A stretch of DNA of 64,000 nucleotides from Parietaria judaica. Taxonomy: Eukaryota > Streptophyta > Magnoliopsida > Rosales > Urticaceae. Below the pieces are notes generated by a model, which saw only the letters and a list, made by a program, of their open reading frames with translations, did no database searches and was not told where the DNA came from. This document shows positions 23,610 through 37,500 of the stretch, one piece after another. Each line of letters opens with the position of its first letter. Position 1 is the first letter of the stretch. The position numbers and the translations under genes are program-made. The stretch covers positions 15,266,606 through 15,330,605 of the forward strand of contig OX940865.1 of the NCBI GenBank assembly GCA_954871525.1. The letters run 5' to 3'.

Positions 23610-24352
23610 GGGGGCGTTTGGTTATGGTCTCCGAGACCAATTTCTGGTTTTGATTTCAAACAGTATCATATTGGTTTCGCAGACCACGTTTGGTTGTCAG
23701 TTGTCTCTGTTTTCCGAGACCGGTCTCGCAGACCACTGAAATTTTAATGAAGGAAAACAGAAAACGACTTGAAGTTGTTTTCTGTCTTTGGTCTTCAACT
23801 TAATAGTACAAAATAAAACAATAATAATATACTATCATTCTATAATATTATTGTACTATTTATAATAAGATATTAACTATGAAATTAACTTATATAATAA
23901 ATTATTAAAATCATTTTTATATGTAATAATAAATTTTAATGATATTACTATCATATTAACAAATATACTTAAATTATGTTTATTATTAAATACTAACTTA
24001 ATTACAATGATATAAACTCTTGAACGGAATATTTACTACTTTATATTACATTATTTAAATATGTAATTAGAGTCATGAAATATAAATAATTTTTGTATTA
24101 TATGACAATTTGTTTTTAGACATAATATTAGTATATATTACTTTCAAATAAAATAAACTTTCTTTTTGGTAACATAAATTGTGTTTTATTGTATATTTTT
24201 CATTTATATTCGACCACCGATTAATAAAAAACTAACCAAACAGTGTTTCAAAAATCAAACTCTCAAACTGGTTTGGTAGACTAAACTCTCAGACTGGTTT
24301 CTCAAACCAATTTGCAAAACTGGTTTCCCAAACCAGTTAACCAAACGCCACC
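23610..24352. mobile_element. PIF/Harbinger-like MITE
   Basis: The ends GGGGGCGTTTGGTT and AACCAAACGCCACC are near-perfect inverted repeats of the GGCGTTTGGTT type common to plant Harbinger/Tourist elements. They are bordered by the 3-bp direct repeat TAA (23607-23609 and 24353-24355), the family target site. Subterminal words such as GGTCTCGCAGACCA and CTGGTTTCTCAAACCA form further small palindromes. At 743 bp with no coding sequence it is non-autonomous. Confidence 0.8.
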
Positions 24353-24942
24353 TAACCCTCTCGGCTCTCTCCATAATGAATTTTCGAACCCTCTAGTTTC
24401 ATATTAAAAAAAATCAATTTGAAGTACTAATTAAAATTATAAGCAATGAAAAGTATTAACATTTTGCGAGCAGGTATTGAAAATAAAATTCCAACTATGT
24501 ATATATACGTATATATTTCTTTTGCATGCAATGGCCTATAGAAAGCATTAAACGTTTGTCTGATTGTCTCCATTCATTCATGAGACCGACCTTTCAAATT
24601 CAAAGCTCAAAGTTCAAACCCGTGTCTTCAGACGTCAATAATAATGAAGTCTAATTAGCGAGACACTTCTTGACCAAAAAACGACATTAGGTATTGTAGC
24701 GAGTCAAAGACTGTATGATTTCAGTTCTCACGTTGATTTTCTTGCTAGAAATCAGGCATAATTATTACATTTTTTAGGATTATAAGATTTACATAATCAT
24801 GAAACATGAATATATATATATATATATTGAAATAAAAAAGATTCTGATTAAATAAAGGAGATTCTGACTTCCTAGCTAGAAACTTCACCGTTTAGCAATT
24901 TTGGTGATCAAGACAAACATCCATAGTGGTAATCAATATTGA

Positions 24943-25050
24943 CTTAAACTTTGAATTTGTATCAGATAATTCCCCCTTTTGACTTTAAATTTAGACAGAA
25001 ATGGTAAGTCTATAGAAGGGGAATTATCTGATACAAATTCAAAGTTTAAG
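24943..25050. repeat. 33-bp perfect inverted repeat (hairpin)
   Basis: The arm 24943-24975, starting CTTAAACTTTGAATTTGTAT and ending in CCCC, is repeated exactly in reverse complement at 25018-25050, with a loop of about 42 bp. It may be a very small MITE or a young small-RNA hairpin. Nothing in the sequence alone decides this. Confidence 0.85.
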
Positions 25051-26324
25051 GGGGGATTATTGTGCGATGATAAGTTCATAAAGTAAGCTAATACAAGTGA
25101 TATGTTTAGAGGAGGTTAGAAAAAAAAAAAACAATAAAAAAAAAATCTGAAACGGAATTACAAGTTCCGGGCATAATAAATTGATAAAAAAGACTTAGGG
25201 ATTAATAATGAATTATTAAGTTTTTTGATGTAATTAGTAATTACACGTCTCATTCTGAAAGATAAATATCCTATATTAGTTTGACGCTTTTTCGATTCTC
25301 TTTATTTCTCGCGTAGTCTTCGCTGCATAACATTTTTTCAATGACCTTCGAAGCTGTGTTGAAAAAAATGGAAATGTAATTAAGAGTATAGGACCCACCG
25401 AGAGAGCCACTCGCATGATTATACACTATTTACTTACATTAAATGAGTATATAAATATCTTGAAGACTAAGACTTGTTCATGGCCATATGTGTGCTAATA
25501 AAGCTTATCAAAAAAAGTTATAACATTGCTTCATCCATAATCCATCAATTAATTCAAGCATGCGTGGGCATTGGGCAATGTTGACCTAGGGGTGAAGCCG
25601 GAGCTGGTAAGAAGTATTTTAAGGTCTACCGTACCTAATTTAATTTTTAGTATTTTAAATATTGTATGTCGATGATAATTCCGAGAAATATATTTTTGGG
25701 GACAGTATTTTTTAGTTATCTGAGATACGAGTGCAGAAAATTTAATTATTTTTTGTTTTGCTAATTGGCAGGTTACCAAAACTGGTGAAATCGATATAGT
25801 TATGATGCCAATTTCAAATCATAACCGAGACCTTGAAATTTCAAATTGAGTACCCGATAACAGTTTCACAGTTTGTTTAGAAAAAAGATGGTTGTTGTTT
25901 AGTTTAGGAAATAAATATTTCTTTATCAATTTGCTCTCATAAAATAATAGTTAGTTTCTATTGGAAAGAGAGAGAGAATATCAAGGCTAATTATGTCAAG
26001 GTTTTATACCCAATAGACAAAGTCAATTCAAAATTAAGGAAAATCTTGATTCCGTAGACTTAGATTCTCTACTTCCCTTAAACTTAATAATTGGATATCT
26101 TTTAAGATTTGAATTCAATGAAAGCAATATTTGCAATTATTATTTTTCAGTATATGAGATCAATACTATACATGAGATCACAAACTATGAAAAGGAACAA
26201 TAGAAACCTGATTTTGCATGATAAAACACTTACTAGAAGTACATAAACTATTTTTTTTTTATATAAGCTTCGTTTAGTTTTACCTAATGTTCTGATCAGT
26301 TTCATGAAACTATATGTACAATTA
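25051..26324. other. AT-rich intergenic DNA
   Basis: Only small frames without recognisable domains, such as 25549-25779 on minus. A stretch near 25585 starts CTAGGGGTGAAGCCGGAG, reminiscent of a hAT end, but no partner end was found. Confidence 0.4.
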
Positions 26325-26449
26325 AAGTCCCACATAGGATATTGAGAGAAGATTACAAAGTAAGGGAGTTAGAAAATCTCACATGAAAAATTACAAAGAT
26401 GTCAAATCTCACATATTGAAATGATATCAATAGCAAAGAGTATTGGAAT

Positions 26450-27924
26450 TAAACCAAGTCCACCATTTTCTAATCTATATAAACTCCGACCGAACTCGAT
26501 TTTTTACACTAAACTAAAATATTAATTTTATATTCAATTTTCTCTTATTTATCTTCATACTCTTATATTTATTTAATATCCTTAATAATATCACTTATTC
26601 ATTATCTAATAATCAAATATTACTTCATAAAATAATTCAAAATATTAGTTTATGTTTCACCGGTCTTAGAGGATCTGACGCTAATCTTCTCGAGTATTAG
26701 TTTGTGTATTGTAATTTTATTTTCAATTTTATTTTGTTGTATTGTTTTTGTTTTTAATTTTAATGTCTTTTTTTTTTTGCATTTCGACGTCGTTGTAATG
26801 TTATTTCGCTTCGGTATTAATATTAAAATCATTTCAATTTTTTTCAATCTCCAAATGTCAATGTTGTATTTTAATTATTTATTATAATGAATTTAAAATG
26901 TAAATAATATTAATAATTGAAGGATACATATGATATATTAATTTTGAGATAATTGATATAATTTTTAAAAAATAACGACAATTGAGTAAATATTAATTTT
27001 TGCAAGGACTAAATAATAAATAAAAATACAATTTGGCGTAGTGAATAGTAAAACGTTAAAGATGGTGTTGTACTGTAGATCAAACCCACTTCACGCTGTT
27101 TTAGCGTATTAGAGCATCTCCATTCGTACGCCAATTCTTCAAAATGCAGTAGAGATTCAGTGCATTCGACCTCCATTTCACAGGCCAAATTGGAGATGGA
27201 TACTCAAATGTTACATTATTGCACCACATTTGCTGTTAAACTGTTCACAACTGTAAAAACTTTATTTTTTTACAATTTAGTCCTTTTAAAATTTGTAAAT
27301 TCCATATTTACATTGTTTTATAAAATTATAACATATTTATCCAAAAAATTTATTTTTATTTTTTTATTTTAAATTTATTTTATCAAATATTTACAAGATG
27401 AGAATACTTTAAAATACAAATTTGACATTCGTAGTTTGAATAATACTAAAATAAGGGAAAAAATAAGACATTAACGTATATTACAATTGTAATTTTATTT
27501 AAACATAAATATTAGATACCGAAACACAATAACATTACAACAATACCGAAATAAAAAAAATACAAAAAAGACATCAAGTAATAAAAAAAACACAATACAA
27601 TTTGGGAATAAAATTACATTAATAATTATTTTTGTTGTGTTATAATTGGTCTCATTAAATAATTATTTATTTTGATGTATGTGTATTTATATTTTAAATT
27701 AATCTACGGAGTAAATTTGTATTATGATATAATGAATTAGTGGTATAGATGAGAAATATTAAATTAATATAAAGGTATGAAGATAAATAAGAGAAACGCG
27801 AATATAAAAAGAGTATTTTATTTGGTGTTAAAAATAGAGTTCGGATGGAGATAAAGTAATGGTTGATGTGACTTTTACTGCAAAATAGAGTATGAAATGG
27901 AGAGTTCGGATGGAGTTGGTCTTA
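26450..27924. mobile_element. Probable TIR transposon, possibly nested
   Basis: The left end TAAACCAAGTCCACC and the right end, read backwards TAAGACCAACTCCATCCGAACTC, are imperfect inverted repeats. A second left-type end, TTAGAGCATCTCCATTCG, lies at 27108, so a shorter element may sit inside. Subterminal text around 26540 (CTTATTTATCTTCATAC) reappears in reverse complement near 27778. The inside is AT-rich without coding sequence. Boundaries are approximate. Confidence 0.5.
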
Positions 27925-30303
27925 TTTCCAGCTCGGTTGGACCAATACCTCACGCCAAAACAAGCTAATGATGCTCGGTTGGACTTGGTCTTAGAGGAGA
28001 ATCTTGGTACTCAGGTCTATGGAAAAAGTGTATTCAACCGGATTGAGAACCTTTGAATCCGGAAAATTCCTAACCAGAAATTTTCAGTTCAAAATTTTAG
28101 TTGGGTATTTGATTATCTGGGTAATGAATTCACAGCATCAATTTGTTGGTTAAAAACTATTTTTAACCCCGTCCCATTTTTCAAATATTTTTATAGCCAA
28201 GCCATGTGGTTGTATGCGTACAGACTACAGACATATATCTCTATGATTAACTAATTGAACTTAAAAATCAAGTGCCTAACACACACACGAAATTCCTCCA
28301 GCGAGGCTCGGCCTATCACTCAATGAATGAAGCTCTCGGTTTGGGACTTAGGCCGAAGTTGGGATTCACCATGGAACCGTGTTGACGACACGCAGAATAT
28401 TGATTACGGATTTACGGTTCTGACATAGATCTTTTACTCGTGTCGTTTCTACAATCCAATTAATTGGACATTGTAATTGCTTCTCTTTGTTTCATTTTAT
28501 GAGAATATATGAATTCATAGTTCATTATAATTTTGGTATTTTTGTCCTATATGCGTCTCTTGTCAATTTCTGCGTATTCATTGTTGTTTTTTGTAAAGTT
28601 AGCCACATTTACTTTAGTCATTATAACAAGTAGGGTATACAAGTAGCTCTTGATAACGAAGGGTGCGGCACGATGTACCATTTTTTGAAGGCCGTCCGAA
28701 CCGTCAACACATCGTTGGGAACGAGAAAACATCAAGAAACGCTCGAAGTCTCGCCGGAGAAAAACTTTGACAGCTCCTGCCAATTCGAGGTTCAGATTAT
28801 CAAAGATAATCGTCTAAAATCGGTCAAAACTTTGCTTGTCGGTACTAATAATCGGCAGCTTTTCCATACTTATTATTGCCGTTTTGGTACTTTTCCATGA
28901 TTTTTGACAAACATCGGCAAGCTTCTTATTAAACGGTTATCGATAAAAGTATTGTAAAATAACAAAAAAGTTGGTACGTTTTTAGCAACTTTGGACTTTC
29001 GAATATTCAATGAAAAAAGGTACTTCTCAAGAAAAAAACTAACTTCGTATGGGTCATTGGCCAAGTATCACGATAGATACACATCATCTTATCCTAAAGG
29101 CCTAGATATGTATGTTGAGTTGGTTTCTTTGGGACTTTCCGACGATTTTCGACAAAATACCTTCAATGCACATAAAAAAGGTGTTTTCTTTGTATTTGTT
29201 CAATGTGGAACTTTCCAAATCCAAACAAATATGTGTTATTAATTTTCATTCATTTTTATTTACTGTGTGTAGGACTTGAACTTGAAGGACTTGAAGTAGA
29301 TAAGCTTAAACCTTATCCTTATCCATAGCAAGCTGTAGTTAATTTTTCTTATCCGCTTAGCTATGTGATGACGTTTTTGTTACTTGCCTAATAAGTATGT
29401 TTAGGGGTTAGTTTGGTAATTGCCCAAATAATGTGGCCTATAAGTACCTGCTACTTTGTATTTGAATCATATCTCCAATACAATTCGTATTCCACACTTT
29501 CTCTCTCCCGCTCCACTGTATTGGTCGCTCTTCATTGCTAATATATATATATATAATATCAAACACAGTCAGTGGCAATCCTATTGTCGTTTGTGCTTTG
29601 ATCACGGATTCTTTGCCGATGTATTACGGTGTATTTTTTGGTAAAGCAATCTGATCGTAACTAACAGGACTTTACCACTAAGCCAAATAGTTGCTCACGT
29701 GTATTATTAAGTTATGTAGTATATTTTGATCATATTTTTATTTACATATATATGATCATGACATGATTTTATTTACATTTGTTTGAGTATGACGTGATTT
29801 TATTTGAGTATTAACATACGTGAGAGTGAGAATATATTTTATTTACATATGTTTGAGTATGACATGGTTTTATTTTTGGTATTTTAAAGTTTTATCAACG
29901 CTTATATATAAACTTAATTAGTATTAAAATTATTTTTAGCGATTTTTCATCGATAGTCCTCGATAAGTGTCGATAATCCTCGATAAGCGTTGATACTCCT
30001 CGATAAAAATAGTGTATAGCGGTTTTTCATCAATAATCCTTGATAAGTTTCGATAACCTATTGATAAGTGTTGATATTACATCGTTATTCATCAATAAGT
30101 ATCGATAGTTCTCGATAAATGTCGATAATGATAACTTATAGTTTTAGTAGTTTTCTATCGATAATCCTCAAAAATCTATTGATAATCCTAAAAAATGGCA
30201 ACCGATTTATTGGCAAAAACAACATTTTGAACCTTGATCATCACGTCAATATATTATTGATAGCCATTTCCTACGCACGCAAAAAAATCCATTCACTTGC
30301 GTA
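27925..30303. other. Gene-poor stretch with repeat remnants
   Basis: No gene was recognised. A GATAA-rich segment at 29930-30240 belongs to the family seen at 1083-2440. The part at 29270-29680, with CCTATAAGTACC near 29438 and a pyrimidine-rich tract after it, resembles an LTR promoter region, but no ends or target duplication were found. The frames at 28673-28900 and 28991-29242 are unassigned. Confidence 0.4.
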
Positions 30304-30526
30304 CAGTGGCGGAAGCATTTGAAGAAGGGGGGTGGCTCAAACCACCCCCTCCAAAAAAAAGTACAATAATACCTTATTTTTATTTTTTTTAGTGTAATTT
30401 CATATAAAATTTTAGTTAACCCCCCCTTAACTATCACTAAAATTTAAATATAACCCCCCTCAAATTAAGTTTTGACAAAAAAATTATATATAGCCCCCCG
30501 GTACATAATTCCTGGTTCCGCCACTG
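30304..30526. mobile_element. hAT-type MITE with 8-bp target duplication, copy 1
   Basis: The 223-bp element has ends CAGTGGCGGAA and TTCCGCCACTG and a perfect 8-bp direct repeat, CTTGCGTA, at 30296-30303 and 30527-30534. A second copy in the opposite orientation lies at 42792-43019. G-rich and C-rich blocks lie just inside the ends (GGGGGGTGGCTC and TAGCCCCCCGG). No coding sequence is present. Confidence 0.93.
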
Positions 30527-30534
30527 CTTGCGTA

Positions 30535-32391
30535 CGCCTCAGATTTTAGTTTGACATTTTTTAACGAAAAATTAATAATGTAGACACTAGAGGCCTAGAG
30601 CTACAAAATATAGTTGATAACAATGGGTAGATGTTTATTTAATTATTTAAAAATATCAAAAAATATAACTCTAATAGAAGATATGTTTTGGTAAAAAAAA
30701 AAAGTAAATAAAATATAAAAATTTCAAAAAAAAAATATTATTAAGAGTTAATTTTGAGTTTTGACAATTAATTATTAAAAGGTACATAAAAAATTTAAAA
30801 TATATTTTGAGGGTATATTTTAACTGTTTTTGAAACTTGAGGGTAAGTTGAGCGAGTAAAAAAATAAATTATATATATTGATAACGTCAACAGTTTTTTT
30901 TCTACAAACTGATTAGTTTTTCCCGTCAATCTTTCGCCTTTTAAACGTGAAATAGTTATTTAGGCGATAATAGTTTCCGAAAGAAGTGTACTTCCATGTG
31001 TTTGCATTTTTATTTTTTTTAAATTATTTTATAATTATGTTTCGTAAATGTGATTGGTTTAAACTTTGTTTTTTTAAATTGTTTTATAATTACGTTTCGT
31101 AAATGTGATTGGTTTAAACTTTGTTGCATTATTTTTTTGAAAAGAAAAACAAAAATCGTGTGTAGTTTAATGTTTTAGAAAATTGATATTTAAAAAGATA
31201 AACAAAATATGTTTGGTCTATTATTTTTTAATAGAGCTTATTCAAATAAAATAAGCAAATTTTATTTTGTTGTGGCAAAAGTTCTAATAAACAAAAAAAT
31301 CCTACTATAAGTTCTAAATTTTATTTTTTATCATTGCAAAAGTTCCAAGAAGTCTTATTATAAGTTCCAAATTTCTCAAGACAAATTTATGTATTAGTTT
31401 TTTAATTCTTCTATCTCGACAAATTAAAATTAATATGTACCACGTACTATGAGACACTTTTGGGTACTTTTGCCCCAAATATCTTTTTTTTAATAAAAGT
31501 AGGTATATAATATAAAGAGTGAAATGAGGATTTAAAAAAAAAAAAAAAACACAAACTGAAAAGACATCTTGGTTTCATTTTCGTATGTGAAATAGTGAAA
31601 AGATAAAACAAGGAACTAAATATCATTTTGGCCGATAAATCGTTTGTCGTTATTGACGTATTTATCTTTAGCTGATGGATTCATCGATGAAAAACCTATA
31701 AAACTTATCGTTTTTCAGTATCAAACTTATCGATACTTATCAATGGATTAATCGTTTATCGATGAAAAACCTACAAAATGTTTTCAAACATATTTACACT
31801 CAAATCATAACATAAAATACTAATGTCACAGAACATAAACATAACGAAAGTTAGCTTTAAAAAAAATATAATGAAATTCTCATACAAAACATAACATAGA
31901 TCGAGGGCTAGTGTGAACTTTTAGTTACTTCGTTTACATCGTTAGATAGAGTCCCACATGGATACATACAAATGTACACAAATGTATCGCCGTCCGCCGG
32001 ACGTGGCGTGGCGAGGTGGGGTGAGGTGCAAACTTAATTTTTTTTACCTCAATTAAATTAAATATTTTGAAGAACTTTTCAAAATTCACCGATAAATCAT
32101 CCGATTTTTCTCTCCATAATTATGTTAAAGTTATATTGTGAACTTTGAAGAAATATAACATGACGAAGTCAATATAATATAAGCATCACTCTTTGAGCTA
32201 TTGTATGTCAAGAAATTTGTGTTTCAGATTATTCATGATTTTTCTCAAAAAAATAAATAATAAATAATATCATGTACATTTTAGAGAAGAAAACAATTAT
32301 CAATAATGATTTTATGTACGTTTTGTGATTTTTTCTTCTTCTATATGATATCATTTTTTTCTTTCAATAAACTGTACGTTGGCCTGTTTAT
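30535..32391. other. AT-rich intergenic DNA
   Basis: Contains a GATAA-rich fragment (31620-31800) of the family seen at 1083-2440 and a local near-duplication at 31015-31125 (TACGTTTCGTAAATGTGATTG repeated after about 65 bp). No gene is visible. Confidence 0.45.
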
Positions 32392-32411
32392 ATATTTATT
32401 GATAAGGGGAA

Positions 32412-32880
32412 TGTTATTCCCAACAGTGAGTCACAGCCTCCACACCCTCCATCGCCAGCCAACCAGTCATTAACTGTGAGTCAACGGTAGAATAACTACA
32501 TGCAACAGTCAATATGGAGTCGGAATTATAAAAAGGAAGAAGGGGATTTCATTGGGGGCAACCCGCAGTCAAAACCCTAGAGAAAGTTTCTACATCAACC
32601 CAGCCTACACATTTTTGTGACCTAGAATTTACTCTAGATTCCTAGGGAGGGCTTGTAAAAGGATGAGACTCTTACATTCTGGATCTGCACAGTTTCGGTG
32701 GCATCCTCCTGATACTTGATGGGGCGAGCTTGAACCAAGAGCCATCCCAGTAGTTTTTCACGGTGTAGGGGCCTTCGTATTCCCAACCCTTATTCATGGA
32801 ATCGACGATCGTCTGGTTGGCCTCGGAGGAGAAGCAAATACGATGCTTTCTTGGGCTGGGCTTAAGCTGAAAAGCCCAAC
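32412..32880 (-). other. Inserted segment with a possible gene fragment
   Basis: This 469-bp segment lies between two 20-bp direct repeats, 32392-32411 and 32881-32900, that differ at one base. It is less AT-rich than the DNA around it. On the minus strand a frame from about 32845 down to 32664 reads RICFSSEANQTIVDSM, then NKGWEYEGPYTVKNYWDG and SWFKL. It looks like a piece of a real protein, but I do not recognise the family. The segment may be a captured gene fragment brought in by an insertion with a long target duplication or by filler-DNA repair. Confidence 0.45.
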
Positions 32881-32900
32881 ATATTTATTGATGAGGGGAA

Positions 32901-34534
32901 ACTCGAGAACTCGTACTAAACTACGACAATTAATTCATACATGAATACGAATTTGAGGATTTTGACATCGATTCCGGATTCTCTCTCAAAATATATTTTC
33001 AAAATTGGAGAGAAACAATAAGGTATACGGTTCATCAAAATCTCATTATACAAACAAGCCAATGTATATGAGGCTAACGCAATAAATATATATATATATA
33101 TATATATTGCTTTTAAACGCAAAAGCATAGTTGGCTCGTCTATAGGTTGACTCTCCCATAATTATTTTATCACCTTTTAAAAAAATGTGCTTGGGAGATT
33201 AGTCAATGACTTCTTTTCACTATATCTTACTCCTTAACAAACGTGATCTACAACTTTTTGCTCTTTTAATTACTTGGTTCACAATAAAGGTGCAAATTGG
33301 TTAATATTCAAATATATATTTCTTGTATTGATTTGGAAACAACCAAATTAATCGCGTTGGTGACATAATTTCCCGAAATTCATTGATGTGATCATGTTTG
33401 TCAAATTGAAGAATAAAATCTCTAAAATTATCTTTTAATGCCGCTACTCTTAATTTTAAACAATATAATAAACAAAAACGTGTTAAGATCAAATTCTCCA
33501 ATACCGAATATGACACTTTCTTTTTAATATTCCAAACTTTTTATCAATACCGTACAATTTCGAATGGAATAGCTGGCAAATTATCGTTTGGTGACAATCA
33601 AATCTCCGAATAATATAAGTTAGTCCTTTCAATTGTTCAACTTGCTTCTTTGTTTATTTTAGACAAGTACGTGGCAAATAATAATAGATACTCTTCCCAC
33701 ATACGATACGTGTATGTATCTATGTCGAGTAATTGACACTGATGTCCTTGAACATTGGTTTTCAGCGGCAATACTTCTTATATTTCCTTAACCAAAAAAA
33801 ATCCCTTAGCCAAAAAATACTTCTTGTATTTTTAAAAAGTAGCAATTACCCGTTATGTTTTATAAAATGACGAAAAAAATAACTTGTGTTCAACACTTGA
33901 CTTAATCGGGAGCATTTTTTGTAAAATTTATTATTTGACTCTAATCTTGCGGGACTTTAATCTTAACAATTTTTGAACAATTAGACTCACTAATTGCTTT
34001 CTACATGGTAGTTAGTCTCATAATTATTTAGTATATATTTATCTCGCTCTGTAATCAAATTGACAAAAATATTTACAAGTAAAGTAAGTCATATAGATGT
34101 TGCAATCTCTAACAGTTTTTGTCATTTTTAACGTGCAGAGAGCAATAATGTACTACTTTTTAAAAATATATGGGGCATGGATGCCAAAACATAGAATTCA
34201 GGGGGGCAAATTGCACCAACATGCAAAATTTAAGGGGCATTCCTCCCAATTACTCATATATTTACTAATTAATATTGACAATTTGGTCATTAGCCTCCTT
34301 AAGATTTACATAAGCTAATAATTTGAATACAAGTTTCTTAGCTCACCAAAAGTCATAAGCACCTTATTTGTATTTCTCTCCCTTTAATTGTGATATTTTC
34401 TTTCTTTGCTATAAGCAGACAAAGCAATATATACATACATGTAATCATCTCCATGAAAGTTGAAAACTGTAGAAACTAAACCCATCTGATCAAATCATCG
34501 GAGATTACACACAAACCAAGCAAAAGGCGATTCA
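32901..34534. other. AT-rich DNA upstream of the second MLO gene
   Basis: A TA tract lies at about 33089-33108. No gene was recognised. The last few hundred bases must hold the promoter and leader of the MLO gene, but no unambiguous TATA box stands out from the AT-rich background. Confidence 0.4.
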
Positions 34535-37500
34535 ATGGCGGCCGGAGACGGCTCCGCTCGGTCCCTCGAACACACTCCGACATGGGCCCTCGCTGCCGTC
34601 TGCTTCGTGTTCATCGCCTCTTCCATTTTCATCGAGCATGCAATCCATCTTCTTGCCAGCGTATACAACAATATATATATATATATGTATAATTCTTCCT
34701 CAATATTTGCAGTTATATCAAATTCTTACAAGGGTTTGTAAATTACTTGTTGTAGTGGCTCAAGAGAAACAGAAAAACTTCTATGCATGGTGCGGTTGAA
34801 AAGTTCAAATCAGGTAAGAAAATCATACGTCAAAGATCAATGATCCGTATATACATATATGTATATTTTATGGTTACACGGTGACGAAACCGTAATATAT
34901 ATATAAAACCGACCCAAAAGAAAAAATTACCCTAAGATTTTCAAGAAAAAAATTCCAGTTTTTTTTCTCATAATTATAATTATAATAACATGTGTATCAT
35001 ATATACATTTTTTTTCTTTTCCAGAATTGATGCTGGTGGGATTTATATCACTATTATTAGCGGTAACTCAGGATTACATAGTCAAAATATGCATCCCATC
35101 GAGTTTGGCGGACACTATGCTTCCATGCCGGAAAGAGACTGCGCTGGAGACAGCCACGACGGAGCATATTGTCGTAAAACTCCTGCAGATTCGGCGGCTC
35201 GCTGAGGAGGAGGATGATAGTTCTTCCACTCAAATCCTTGTTGATTCTTGCAGTGTCAAAGTAAATTTAATAATAATATTTTTAGTACATTTAATATAAA
35301 TGATTATTTCTTGATGTTTCATCATTCTAATGGAAATTATAAATAATTTGCAGGGAAAAGTTGCCCTAGTTACTAAAGAGGGAATTCATCAGCTTCACAT
35401 ATTTATATTTGTTCTAGCAGCTGTGCAAGTTGTGTATAGCACTGTCACAATGGCTTTGGGCAAGGCCAAGGTACATATTTTAACTTGATGCTTAATAATT
35501 ATTAGTTTCCTACTCATGATCTAAACTAGGAGAGACGCCTGCGTCCCCGAAGCCCGGTTTGGCCTAGGTCCTGTCCCGATTCCAGCCCCGCAGAGTCCAG
35601 AAAAATTAAGATTTTTTTTTGGTCAAAAACCAGGAATTGGTTTTCAAAAAAAAATAAAGCATTGTCTTGTTCGGTAATCAATTTTATTTTATTATTAATA
35701 ATTATTTTAATTAATTATTAGTTATAGCTTGAGCCTTGTGAGTTCTGTTATAGTCCTTTTTTTCATTTATTATTTTTGACTACTAAAAATTGGGACAGAG
35801 CTTGAAATACTTAAAACCCGATAGTTGATATCCGGTCTTAGTTTCACCCCAGATTCCACGAATAGCTTCTTCTTCTTCTTCTTCTTCTTCTTCTTCTTCT
35901 TCTTCTTCTTCTTCTTCTTCTTCTTCTTCTAATGTTTTTACACAATTTTCAACTGAAACTTCTTAATTTCCATTTTAAGTGCTTAATTTGTTATTAATTG
36001 CTTTTGTAATGTATTATTTAGATGAGGCGATGGAGGGCATGGGAAAATGAGACGCAAACAACTGAGTATTTAGCTGCCAATGGTATGTTACTTCTTTTCT
36101 ATTCATAGTTACTATATAATTATATGCTACAAAAGTCCTATCAATAAATGTATAGCTTTGATATTAATTATTATTAGGACTGCCAACTCTAATTAAAACC
36201 TTCTACTGATAGAGTTTTTAGTCAAGTTATTGAGAAGAAAAAAGCTTAGTCTTGAATAATTATTGAATTTCATGTCAACCCAAAAATTATTAAAAAAATG
36301 ATTTATTAAATTATAGAGACCAAAAACAAATCTGAAACCTCAACAAACAGTCTTGTTTACAGATTTTATTTTATTCATGTTCAAAATAATACAAGTTCCA
36401 TGATTTGCTTAAATATATATATATACTAAAGTTCTGTATACACGGCTTGAATAAACCTATACTATTCTAATTTATTTCAGTCTTGATTGATATGCTTGCT
36501 ACAACATCATAGTCACCATTGAATCTCTATTTCTTTTTCTTCTTATTTTTTAAGACGATTTTATATTGGCAAGTCATGTGTCAAATTTGTGAATAAATAT
36601 AACTAATTTGCTATTATGAATATGAAGTGTCACAAATATTGATGTGTGGCACAACATGTAACCATTCATTATATGCGATCGGAAGACCGAAATAAGCTTT
36701 GAAAAACACGGCAAAGAGACTTGACTTGGTGCTTTTTAATTGGTATTGACTTCTAAATAATTAAGTAGACTTAAAAAGATCAATTTATTAATTGCTATTA
36801 TATAGTGGTGCCAATCGCTGTGCATTTAAATGGCTAGACTTTTAGCATTTCGTATCTTAGCATTTCTGCCACAAAACGTACTTTCGCTGCGACAGATTTG
36901 TTATATATAGAAATAAGAGCGATAAAAATATTCAAATTATAGTCTAAGCACTTCGTGGACTAGTACCCAAGTTATCTTTAACTGAAAGAAAAGAAAAAAA
37001 TTACTCAAATTTAATAAAATAGTTATAATTCCATTCAATTTCTATTAAAAATATTAATAAGGAAAAAAATCAATAATTAAAATTTAAAACTAATGTACAT
37101 GTTCTCTGTTAACATTTTTTTTAACATAAATTGGATGGTTACTGGCATTTTATTGACAAAAGTTGGACAAAACTATTGTTTTACTGAATTTAAACAATTT
37201 TCCTCGCTACAAATATTTTTTTTATTGAAACACTTATGTTAAGATCGGATTTTTTCCAATCCCTCCTTAACACTTTTCGTGTCGTTTATCCTGACAAACG
37301 ACGTGAAATGGAGGCAAGGGATAGTTTGTTGACCATAAGTCAAGGAAAGAGATACACCCTCGAATCTCGAGGGAGTGTCTTTTTACCGAGTAAGTAACTG
37401 CGAGGAGGGCGTTTGAGGAGATATGCCCGAGGAAGAGCTCCCGAGGAGAACGTTTGAAGGGCGCTCCTCGGACGAGGCGCTCGGGAAAGGCGCTCGGAGG

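Noticed and set aside
29270..29690. Solo LTR
   Set aside because: It has a TATA-like box and a pyrimidine-rich leader, but no TG...CA ends or target duplication could be placed.
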